In this document: positions 24,209 through 34,430 of the stretch, piece by piece | Position numbering within the stretch: the first letter of the stretch is position 1 | Layout of the letters: every line of letters begins with the position of its first letter | NCBI GenBank assembly: GCA_030248215.1 | Contig: JASANG010003067.1 | Span: 62,001-126,000, forward strand | DNA from: Enoplolaimus lenunculus | Taxonomy: Eukaryota; Nematoda; Enoplea; Enoplida; Thoracostomopsidae | Direction of reading: 5' to 3' | DNA length: 64,000 nucleotides | The notes under the pieces: generated by a model | The model's database searches: none | What the model was told of the DNA's origin: nothing | The model's input: only the letters and a program-made list of their open reading frames with translations | Translations under genes and position numbers: made by a program

Positions 24209-27200
24209 GTATTTAAACTGATCTTTTTTTCAGTGTTTTTATTCTAATTAATTTTTTTCTTAAATTCAGTGTTTTGGTTGCCAGGGTGTGTTTATTAATA
24301 CTGGGCATCTGTTTACAGCTATATCGGTGTCCGTATTCCGTTTCCCTAATACAGACCAAAGTAAAAACATGAGCGGAACGGTAGTATAAGCTCATTCGTA
24401 AGTCTAAGCCTAAAGCGTAAGAATGAGCTTATACCTAAGCTTAAGCAAAAGTGTAAGCAAAAAGTAGTCTAAAGCTTAAGCTGTACTCTTATCCAGTCCC
24501 ACGGAATAACGTTGCGACCCTGACCCTAGAATGGACTATCAAAGTTTAAGATTACCAGAGTGTATTAATACTGAGCATGATTCCGCTAAACCGGTGTTCG
24601 TTTTCGTTACAAATGCACAATTAATACCAAAAATTCTAGCATATTTCAACGAGAGCATTGTTCTTGTCATGAGAACAATTATTTTTCTTTAGTTGGAAAC
24701 TGTACCTGCCATCTCAAACGCCAATTGCTGTTCAAAATACTGTAATAGTTCTTTTTTTACAGTTCTAAACACCAATTAGCATTTGGTATGTTCTAATAGC
24801 TAACTGAAACAACCAGTTTTTCAGCATAATAATGACATTTATTATGATGTTGCATAGCTCCCTAAATTCTTGGCGTGTTAATATACAATTTGTACATTTT
24901 TAGCAGTAAACCCACTTGACGTCTAAATTATCTCTATCGCTTACCCAACAATAAAAGTGTTTGTGACAGATGTTAAAAAGCAATACGAAATTGTCCAATA
25001 CTTTCTCTAATATCCAGCTTATTTCCAATAACAAAGTCAAAACCACCAAAGTCTAAGCCGGCATGCGTTTACAATCACCACACCTCTCAAATACTCTATG
25101 AGCTTACGCCTGAGCCCGAGATTGGTCTGTCAATTGTTGCTTTTGTGTGGCTTCAAACTCAAATTTGGAGTGCAATAAGGCCCATGACAAGCGGAAATAT
25201 GCCAAAAATATGCAAAATACCACAACAAACATTAGTTGATGTTTTATTTGGTCTACGCATGCTGTAGTTCAATTTGCATAAAATTTATGCCCATATGATT
25301 ATAACAACCTGATCACTAAACCCTAAGTCTCCCTGTATAAGTAACCCAACAACCTTATCACTAAACCCTAAGTCTCCCGGTATAAGTAACCCAGTCTCGA
25401 TATCTCTCAATAGAGAAGCCCGATTATTATGGGTCAACAAATTTCTGTGTTAACATTTAAGATAAGTGTACGGCGTTTGTTTATACGAAACGTGTTAATA
25501 ACGCAACATCAAGTGGTGACGACTGTACATTATACTCGTGTGGCACTGGTAACGACCTGCAATGTTATTACAATACATCCGGTGAACTGCAAGGAACCAT
25601 TCAAGACAATATGTCGGTTCTTGGAGTTATGCCAGCACCACCAAATACAGATCCGGGTGATGAATTGGGTAAGAAATAAGTTCCGTTTTGAGGTTAGACA
25701 CGACATCTTATAACACAACCGTATTCTCAAATATGCGTAGGATGTATCGCTAGTAAATAGTCTTCCAAACCACCGAACTGTAGCATCAAGTTTATTAAAA
25801 ATCCGTATGAAGGTATGTTTAGTTAAAGTTCAAACTTTAAGCTAAATTTGTTGACAAGACTAAAAATCTCACCGGAATTAAATCATTTTCTGCCTGTCTT
25901 CAATTTCTCTTCGAACGATTTTTTCCTGGTGACAGATGCTACTTATACACATTTGAAAATACGCGCAATGATCCAAAGGCGGTATTTTTAAACTGGTGAA
26001 TGTCACACTTGCAAATATTGATTGTTATAATTCAAAGAAACTTTCGTCCTTACCCGGAAATTCTCTGTACACTATGAAGTCTGAAATAATGCCAAAATGC
26101 GACCAAATTCCGCTTAAAACTTGTGACCTGACGTGAAAAATATTACATGCGGTCAAATTTGGAGACAGAAGTGAAACAAAATTAAGTTAAATTAAATAAT
26201 AAAAAAGTAGCAAATTTCAAAATATTATCTGTGAAGTGCTTTGTGTATCTCGGCGTTTGAAAAAATTAAGCAATGTTTCAAAAACAAAAAAGAAACTATC
26301 TTGAACAACATACTGCTTTCACAAAAGTGTCCACAAACATTGCTAGATGTCGGAATTGTTGGAACAGGCAAAAAATTGTAGTAGAACCAGCAGCAGCCAA
26401 AGGTCAGCTTTTCGGCCTCAGCCGTAGCTCGGGACTGTTCTTCGGTTGCCTCTGAGGAATAGTGTTCATTTGTATACTTTTCTACCACATTCACGCTTAG
26501 AATTAAAACGCTCATGCTTTAGGTTAGTACAACGAACAAGTTTACATATTCGTAGGCTAAAGCCATTGCCTTAAGTTTTGCTCGAGGTTGAGCTTACGCA
26601 TGAGTGCGTGCAAAATTAACCGTAGCTGTTGAGAAAGCGTACAAATTAAACAATGATTTGGATCTGTTGCAATTCTAATTCAGTTCCTGGTCCTGTATGT
26701 GTTACGTAATAATTTTTAGAAGTAGAAACGAAGAACGTTGACTATTCAGATGTAAGTGCAGTGTGCTAATACAACAGATTTTAAATCGCATCTCGCGGTT
26801 GATTGTAAATTGCGATGGGGGGTAAGTAACAATTAGCCCCTGTCAAAGTAACCTTTTTTAATGGTTTCAAAATTTGAAAACTATCCTTTTATATTGGCCT
26901 TAAGCTTACATATTTTGTACTGGCGATTGAAAAAAAAATTTGCGCTGGAACATATTACGAGACGGGCCTCAAATCACCGCCGTTGTTTCGGAGTTACTTA
27001 TTTTATGTGTTAAATCAGAAATTTTTATTCACTGCTTTTTTTATTTTGAGCTAAAATGGTGTCTAATGCGTAGCAGAAAACACATCATGGTTAATTAAGA
27101 CGTTGGGCAACTTATGTTGTGTTTAGTAACCATGCCAACGGATTTATATTTTAAGGACAACAAAAATAATAGCGAAGTGACAGATGGAAGCAACCATGAT

Positions 27201-30200
27201 GCAAAAGACAACCAATACGAAGACGGCGGAAGCAACCATGATGCAAAAGACAACCAATACGAAGACGGCGGAGGCAACAAAGAAAATGATGGAAAAGAAA
27301 ATAATGAAAAAATAGACGATGTTGATAAAGAAGAACTAGTTTTAGACGACGGCGACGAAGGAGAAGAAAAGAAAAAAGACGCAAAAGACGAAGAAGAAAA
27401 AATAGAATATATTGTAACTGAAGACAATTTAGGTGAAATTCAACCTGATCCAAAACCTGGCGAAAAGGACTATCATTATTTATATACAAAACCACCATTT
27501 TATTGGGAATGGAGTGACGAAAAAGATAAAGAAAAGAAACGCAAAGAACAAGCCGAACGACTCCGCCAACAACAAGAGAAAAAAAATAAAGAAAAAGCGT
27601 TGACCGAAGTTGAATATTTACAAACCGATGCAAATGGAAAAATTGTCGACCTAGAAAAAGGTGGCCGGCCGGTGATAAAAAAACCAAAACCTGGGAAAGT
27701 GGAAGTAGCACCTGCGGCATCGCAAAACAAAACCGTCGACGAAATACCGAAAGAAGGAGTAATTGAAAACAAAAAGGAAGATTATGACGATTACAAGAAA
27801 GGAATAGACAAGATCGATTCGGACGAGTTGTCAGCGTCGACGCATTACGTAACTGGAGAGGATAGCGAATCTAGCGGTTATGCCAGCATGGATTATGATT
27901 CCGAAGGTATCACATTTAACATTGCGATATCGAGTGTTTTCAATCTTTTTTGGCATAGAGTATACTGTGAGCAACTCAGCGCATTCTGAGCGTACGAATT
28001 AATATTGAATGTGTAACAAGTAACAATTATTAAGTGTACTTTTGTGCAATACAAAATCTCTTTGAGTCATGAAAGGTGTTCGTATGGTAATTTATAGGCT
28101 TTTTAATGGAGTATTTGTTTGTAATTTTTTGTTAAGCAAGATTCATAGGTTATCCTTGCCTCTATATTTACGCCAATCATAATATAATTGTAGTTGGTTT
28201 TGAATTTTAGAAAGTGGCGGCCGGGTAAGTGAATACTCGTTCTATTTTATTGCGTGGCGGATCCAGAGACTTCTAACGAAAAGCATGCGCTATATATAAT
28301 AAAATAGTAAAAGAAGCTCGCTATCAAAAACATAAACATAATTTTAGCGCAAATCTTAATACAAACTTTTCGTTTTAATCAATGCCGATTGCGTCATGGT
28401 CTGAGATGCCCTGATATGGAGCCGCCAGTGGTTTTTTAATGTTTTAGTCAAATTTTTGAAGAATTTCACTTTTTACAGTTTACAATTTTGGTCAGAAATT
28501 TTATTGTTTTATGTATAAAGTCGTCAATGCAGCTGCAATAATGACTTTTTTACCAAGAGTCGATGGTGGCTCTAAATAGCATTGTGTTTAATATTTTCAG
28601 GTGGTATAAAATATTCTGTTGTTGTTGTTGTTGTTGTTGTTGCATCTTTCGCTCTATTCCATGTCACCGTGGTGGAGGGGCAATGGCACATACAATTAAA
28701 ATTGCACACAGTTGCGTAAAATCTGCACACTGTACTCTCGCGACTATTGAAAACTATTCATATCTGCAACGCACTGTTGAATGGTGCATTGCATGTTACC
28801 GCAAAATATATTTTTAACGCTCTGTGTGAAACATACCAGATTTCCCTACTAGAACCGGGATTCCGGTTGCACCATTATATTAACAGATGATGCAGTGTCC
28901 GTAACATTTTGAAATCATGTAGCAGTATTCTCAGATGTGTGCAGCACCTATCATCAGTTATAGGTGTAACATTTAATCAAGTCAATGATCAAAGTTAAAA
29001 ATTTAGCACATTTTGCGTATTAAATTGGTTAAACTGTTTCAGTGAAAATTTTCAGATTTGTCCACTGTAGTTTCCGCTTGTTTGAAACGCTATGATTAAC
29101 TGGTAATAGGTGTCACGCACAGCTAGTAATGCGGCTACAACGCTTAAAGCCAAAATTTTACTTTGAGCTCAAAACTAAGTATGGCTTACTGCCTGTATGC
29201 ATACGTATGCTAAGGTTTAGGTTTAGGTTTAGGCTCAACATTTGAGCAAATATTGTAACCTCAAATTCGTGTGATAACTGATGCTTAATAATTGCAGGAT
29301 AAAGAAGCGAAAGATTACGATTCAGATTTGCAGTATCCAGAAGCCTATGATTATCAAAGTAAACAAAATAAGGGTTGGATTTTAGGGGATATTTTAAGTA
29401 TAATATATACTTGCTTTAACCAGCAATTTATATCTATGTTAGCAATTGGGACGTCCCGAACGGGATTTAGCGTAGAAGTACTACAGCAACTGTTACTGGA
29501 ATACAAACTGAATCTGATTGGAAGATGTTGAAATGACGTATGTTTTCGACAAATAGGTGCTTAGGATACGATGAACAAGTATTTAAGTCTAAAACGTAAA
29601 TTATTTAATTGAGGGATACTAGATTTGTAGTATGAAACATTTGCACGCAAATGATGGGTACATTGGGCATGCCAGTGTATACAACAGGGCCATAACAGCA
29701 GCGTATTCAAACACTTGAATCAGGAAAAGCCGACACTAAAAACGGCAAAATGTCGGTTGTTATAATATAAAAGAAGCGGATTGTTAACGAATATTCTATA
29801 AATTCAGCGACCCTACCTGAGTAAAAAGGAATTTTGAATTAGAATGGCACGGGATCCCTCCGGCTTCATCAATGTAGCACCCTGAATTATATTTGAGAAT
29901 GATTTCATGATCCCAGCCGATGTTTGAGTAGGTTTTTTGTTAGCAATGGCCCATAGCAGAATTGGTTTACTGAAAATATATTACAAAAATTTCAAAAAAG
30001 CAAAAATAGACACTTTTTAGGTAGTATTTTAGAAACAAGAATCGGTTAAATATTTGTTTAGCAAACACTTTATAAGTACAAATTATAAAGTACAATGTCA
30101 AGAACCAAAATAATGATGGCGAACAACATTTTTGTTTATATTTTAGGTTTCATTGCTGCAAATCGTACACTGATACTCTGGATTACAATAGTTATCGTAG

Positions 30201-30277
30201 CATTTTTGTTGATCGCTCTAGTGAGACGTTGTGCTCATATGTCTTCGTCCCGCAAAACCTACTCAAAAGTCATTTAA
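23860..30277 (+). CDS. MANSC-domain single-pass membrane protein with acidic stalk (7 coding exons)
   Basis: Exons: 23860-24208, 25462-25668, 26720-26751, 27156-27906, 28211-28224, 29298-29358, 30147-30277; about 514 residues. Residues 1-29 are a signal peptide, hydrophobic around NLLLFVLYSV and cut near IILA/QN. A short acidic Tyr-containing segment leads into a MANSC (MANEC) domain at about 71-146, with the hallmark TECQTLCCKL, DKCTAFVY and DDCTLYSC cysteines. A long Asp/Glu/Lys-rich stalk follows, then a TM helix (about 479-498) and a basic 17-residue tail. MANSC domains occur in animal surface proteins such as MANSC1, LRP11 and HAI-1; the SP-MANSC-stalk-TM layout is most like MANSC1, but the stalk is acidic rather than mucin-like. 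No Kunitz or LDLa domain is seen. The exon 6 donor is uncertain: 29358 (GTAAAC) or, in the same phase, after AATAAGG. Ligand and function are unknown. Confidence 0.86.
24385..24535. mobile_element. TTAGGC-type MITE in MANSC-gene intron 1
   Basis: It contains taagtctaagcctaaagcgt, gcttatacctaagcttaagc, tagtctaaagcttaagctgt and cagtcccacggaataacgtt. It matches the family body in reverse orientation. Confidence 0.55.
25305..25400. repeat. Short direct repeat, two units of about 48 bp
   Basis: atcactaaaccctaagtctc-cctgtataagtaaccca is repeated almost exactly, just upstream of MANSC-gene exon 2. Confidence 0.7.
25462..25668 (+). CDS. MANSC-protein exon 2: second half of MANSC domain
   Basis: The acceptor is at tttaag/AT. 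With the open base from exon 1 this gives DKCTAFVYTKRVNN and then DDCTLYSC and LQCYYN, completing the domain. The longest open frame over this stretch (94 codons) is a different, non-homologous frame and is a shadow. The donor is G/GTAAGA, phase 1. Confidence 0.88.
26720..26751 (+). CDS. MANSC-protein exon 3, 32-nt exon
   Basis: A 32-nt exon flanked by aatttttag and the strong donor GTAAGTG. It takes phase 1 and returns phase 0, encoding EVETKNVDYSD. The acidic Tyr context would suit tyrosine sulfation (inference). Confidence 0.7.
27156..27906 (+). CDS. MANSC-protein exon 4: acidic/lysine-rich stalk
   Basis: A 751-nt exon, phase 0 in and phase 1 out. The first part holds an exact 42-bp tandem duplication (27186-27227 and 27228-27269) encoding GSNHDAKDNQYEDG twice. 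It continues with Asp/Glu runs, then GEIQPDPKPGEKDYHYLYT, a Lys/Glu/Gln-rich predicted helix (KEKKRKEQAERLRQQQEKK) and a Ser/Tyr/Asp end (SESSGYASMDYDSE). The low-complexity character suggests an extended extracellular stalk. Confidence 0.82.
28211..28224 (+). CDS. MANSC-protein exon 5, 14-nt microexon
   Basis: AAAGTGGCGGCCGG lies between gaattttag and GTAAGTG. Joined to exon 4 (phase 1) it reads E-S-G-G-R and restores phase 0 for exon 6. Phase fit and a consensus donor support it. Acidic residues followed by SGG resemble a glycosaminoglycan attachment site (inference). Confidence 0.6.
28616..28642. repeat. (GTT)n microsatellite
   Basis: About eight uninterrupted GTT units in a MANSC-gene intron. 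Confidence 0.8.
30147..30277 (+). CDS. MANSC-protein last exon: transmembrane helix and short tail
   Basis: The acceptor is tttatattttag. It encodes an N-glycosylation site (ANRT), the helix LILWITIVIVAFLLIALV, a stop-transfer RRC and a short tail ending YSKVI before TAA. The upstream in-frame ATG (30095) is intronic. Confidence 0.85.
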
Positions 30278-30360
30278 GAATAATTTAAAACAGTAAATTT
30301 TAACGTCAAACCCAAAATTTAATACAATTATTGCAGGGGCGGGCGACATTGCATTTGGAA

Positions 30361-30366
30361 AATAAA
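30361..30366 (+). terminator. Putative polyadenylation signal of the MANSC gene
   Basis: AATAAA, 83 bases after the stop codon and just before the 203-bp tandem repeat array. Confidence 0.5.
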
Positions 30367-30417
30367 TATTTCAAAATGAACTTGATTATTTTATACTGAG
30401 AATAAATACTGAAACAT

Positions 30418-31440
30418 AATTAATAAATTATTTAGCAATTTTATAGCGGTAAAATGAAACACCGAGCCGGCAATTATATTAATAGTTTTGGATGAAATAG
30501 GGGTTTTTGCAATACAAATTTTAACATTTAGTTGTAAAACTTCTTTCCGAAGGAAAAATAGGAAAACTTGCATGCTCAAACGTCATTGTTAACATTATAA
30601 AACAGCAAATATAAGAACATCAAGACCAAATTATTTAGCAATTTTATAGCGGTAAAATGAAACACCGAGCCGGCAATTATATTAATAGTTTTGGATGAAA
30701 TAGGGGTTTTTGCAATACAAATTTTAACATTTAGTTGTAAAACTTCTTTCCGAAGGAAAAATAGGAAAACTTGCATGCTCAAACGTCATTGTTAACATTA
30801 TAAAACAGCAAATATAAGAACATCAAGACCAAATTATTTAGCAATTTTATAGCGGTAAAATGAAACACCGAGCCGGCAAATAAATTAATAGTTTTGGATG
30901 AAATAGGGGTTTTTGCAATACAAATTTTAACATTTAGTTGTAAAACTTCTTTCGGAAGGAAAAATAGGAAAACTTGCATGCTCAAACGTCATTGTTAACA
31001 TTATAAAGCAGCAAATATAAGAACATCAAGACCAAATTATTTAGCAATTTTATAGCGGTAAAATGAAACACCGAGCCGGCAATTATATTAATAGTTTTGG
31101 ATGAAATAGGGGTTTTTGCAATACAAATTTTAACATTTAGTTGTAAAACTTCTTTCCGAAGGAAAAATAGGAAAACTTGCATGCTCAAACGTCATTGTTA
31201 ACATTATAAAACAGCAAATATAAGAACATCAAGACCAAATTATTTAGCAATTTTATAGCGGTAAAATGAAACACCGAGCCGGCAATTATATTAATAGTTT
31301 TGGATGAAATAGGGGTTTTTGCAATACAAATTTTAACATTTAGTTGTAAAACTTCTTTCCGAAGGAAAAATAGGAAAACTTGCATGCTCAAACGTCATTG
31401 TTAACATTATAAAGCAGCAAATATAAGAACATCAAGACCA
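30418..31440. repeat. 203-bp tandem repeat, five copies
   Basis: Five near-identical 203-bp units start with aattatttagcaattttata and end with aacatcaagacca-type sequence. The unit period is seen in five copies of the same 68-codon minus-strand frame at 203-bp steps. Copy-to-copy differences are a handful of bases, so expansion is recent. The first unit is short at its right part. Confidence 0.95.
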
Positions 31441-31864
31441 GAGTGGGATATGGGTAAAGAGTTTTTACTCGACCTGCACTTTACCCACGCAAATAGCAGT
31501 TTTTAACCCGAGGGTATGTTCGCCCACAAAAGATCTACGGCGATCCAGACCAGTATTTTAAAGACAACAGGAGATTTTCACTTTAAAATTTTGCGTTTTG
31601 ATAGCTTCAATGAAGTTTACACATGAAAGTTTACTGGAAACAACACATTTTCAAACTAAACCAAATGTAGCACCAGACAGCAACTGACCAGAAGTAGAAC
31701 AGACAACAGCGTTTGTTTTGCATTTTAAAACTAAAAAGTTTGACGTAGGTAAAAACCAAATTTTTTACTCGTCTGATCTTTACTCGCTGGGTATACCCTC
31801 GACTGAAATTCTTTACCGATCACCGTTTACTCACGGATACCCGCGGGTAAAGACCCACTCTGAT
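31438..31864. mobile_element. MITE with AGAGTGGG inverted termini
   Basis: The left end cagagtgggatatgggtaaa and the right end gggtaaagacccactctg are inverted. The interior has ttactcg and acccgcgggta words. It abuts the 203-bp array with no spacer. A related acccgcgggt block lies at 62655-62745. Confidence 0.65.
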
Positions 31865-33714
31865 CAATACCATATCCTTGCAGAATGAGAGTAGGAAGTT
31901 TTCAAATAAATGTGATAACAGACCTCTGCATCAGGGCGTATAGCTAGGAACTCTTTGACGATGGGTAGAACTTCATGTATAACAACAATGTTGTGATTTG
32001 CAAACACCATGAAGCGTTTATTATAGTTTTGATTTTAGGCAAAATAGTAATTGTGATGCACTAACGATTGTTAATTTCTAAACTTGTCCAATTCTAAGAA
32101 GTGTTTTAAAAGACGTTTATTAAAACCATCAAAAGCGTTAAAAATAATAACCAGTTTAATTTCGTGTGTTAATTAATAATTTGTTCAAAATTTATACCTT
32201 CAAATCTACAATTTGCTATTATAGATTTGCAAGCGACGATTTCGTAGAAGACATCAGTACCAACCTATCCCGCAAGGATATTTATAAAAATAGCGAAATA
32301 GTTTACGTACCTGTAAAATCGACATACGTTGCCAGCGGTAAAGCCCCAATACGTTTGGCTTGACTACCTATTCCCACGAAACAGCAATGGCTTAGATTTA
32401 ACCTTTTCTGTTCCATGTGATATTCAGAACCGTATCAAATTTCTCGATTGTCTTTGGCTTAGGCTTGAATTTGAAACCTTGTATGTGCTTAAAATTTGAA
32501 CATACATCATTATGCTTAGGCTCACGCTTAATAAGGTTTAGCCATGTGTTATTTTTAGATTAACAAGTTACATTTAGGCTATTAGGTAGCGGGTAATTAA
32601 AACATAGGCTAATAGATGAATACTGTTTGGCTATATATAAAACCAGTCAGTTTTATGCTCAAAATTTGTTTTCTGTGCTTTGTAATTTCATATCTGCTGT
32701 GTGTAACATTCCACTGGCGGATTTAGGCCAGGAAAAAGGCTGGTACCGGCACTGTCTGCGGCTTTTTGCTCGTTTCACTTGTGACCTTTCAACATGCTTC
32801 CCTATCCGAAATTTCTAGAGCCGCCGCTGTTACGTTCCGTTGATTCAGCTGTTATCACAATGCATTTCGATATTTATAAATGTATGCCAAAATTAATATT
32901 TCATTTTGTTACATTTTGCTAATGATTTAAGCTCTTTGCTAGCCTATCAGTGCTTCAGGGGTCAAAAGAATTTTGCAAGTGCTGTAAAATGCGGTGTAGT
33001 GGTGTATTTTTCCCAACACCATTCCTCAGTTCATGTCCACTGTTAGGGCCTGGTTACTGTGTGAAAGAAGAGACTGGCCAGCTAAGGCTAGCATATACTA
33101 CGTAGGTTCCCATATTTTGCATGCCAATTCCTTTGAGTACTGGCGCTGATGGTTTTCGTTTGTAAATTTTTGCTGATTTTAAGCTATATTTAGGAGCCAT
33201 GTTAGGTTTGTAGTATTATATATTCCAAATGCGCAAAATAAACGGCTCTTAATAGTCCAGTCATCGGCCTTCGATTTTATATTTCTTAGTTTTAATCTGT
33301 TGTATCGCTTACCAATCGATAAATGCGTATTATATAAATTTGTTAATGCTGCTACTTTACCTTCATAGTTCTGTGTTTTCATTTTAAAGCTCTTTCTTCA
33401 ATATAGCTTTGCGGTTTATATTTAATTTTTCTTGTCTATCTCAAAAATTCAGACTTTTACTAAAAACCCTGGCAATTGTGCACTTTGAAACGCAGGTAGG
33501 GTTCAAAATTTTCAGATTTTCGCATATAACTTAGGCTCAACCTTAGGTTTAGGCGTAGACTTAAGCTTATGAGGAGAAGCATTGCAGAACCGAAACCCGA
33601 GTTTCAAAAGGCTTCAGGGCTCGAGGGGGATTTTTTGCAAATAAATTAAAGGAAAACCCATTCACGATTTTTTTATTAAAAATTTAATAGTCGAATATAT
33701 ACAATCGTATAAAC
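31865..33714. other. Intergenic between converging genes
   Basis: Only TTAGGC-like scraps (32450-32540, 33530-33580) and a TE-like patch with ccactggcggatttagg (32710) are seen. No exon. Confidence 0.5.
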
Positions 33715-34058
33715 CAGAGTCAACCGATAGTAAAAATAACGGGAAACGCATAGCGATCAAACTAATGGAAACGAATATTAAAGTATAAAAGTTTCAAAGA
33801 AGATTTCTACTGCTGTAACCACAATTGAGACATGCAAATATTCGCCGTGCTATGTAAATCTTTTAAGAAAAAATAGCGGATGCACCGAAATTTTTTACGA
33901 TTTTGGATGAATTTTGTAATTTTCACTTCTGAGAAATTGCAAGTTATATACGTGATTTTTTAACTAATTTTGGGCGCAGAAACAACAGAACTTCCGTTAT
34001 TTCTGTAACGGAAACAGACACTGATCTTTATCGCAAACGAATATCCGGTTACACTCTG
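33715..34058. mobile_element. hAT-type MITE, second family, just 3' of the FN3 receptor
   Basis: Left cagagtcaaccgatagtaaa and right atatccggttacactctg, with a 7/8 target duplication (gtataaac and gcataaac). Confidence 0.75.
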
Positions 34059-34273
34059 GCATAAACCAAATAGCATGTTCAATGTGTCTGTCAGTTAATA
34101 AAATCGAGTAGAAAAATGATAAGAAAAATGTTATCTAACAAAGAAACAACGGTGAGGCAGTGATCTAAAATAGAAGAGGCACCTCGCAAAGAATGCTTTA
34201 AAAGTCTTTCCTACCGAAAAAACCTGAGTGCGCGCAACTGCACAAATGTAAAACATCAAAGACAATAATTGTT

Positions 34274-34430
34274 CTAATCAATTTCTGTTTCCGTCGACTC
34301 ATCCATGGCATCTTCTCCGCTACCCGTTTCAAGGTTGTCAGTAAATGCCGGTCTTTGGAGGCATGAATTACGATATTCTGCAAGGACCGTTTCTGGCGAA
34401 TGTGATGTTGTGCGACAAGCTTGGGGTGCA
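34274..34430 (-). CDS. FN3 receptor last exon, acidic C-terminus
   Basis: The strong acceptor tagatttcag joins in phase 2 to the previous exon. It encodes APQACRTTSHSPETVLAEYR and ends acidic (SGEDAMDESTETEID) at TAG 34276-34274. The acidic Ser/Thr-rich end looks like a cytosolic phosphorylation-prone tail (inference). Confidence 0.65.

Noticed and set aside
25429-25713. 94-codon plus-strand open frame
   Set aside because: It is a shadow of MANSC-gene exon 2; the homologous cysteine-bearing frame is another one.
30391-31391. Five copies of a 68-codon minus-strand frame
   Set aside because: They follow the 203-bp tandem repeat exactly; 203 is not a multiple of three and each frame stops at the unit edge. 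There is no sign of translation.
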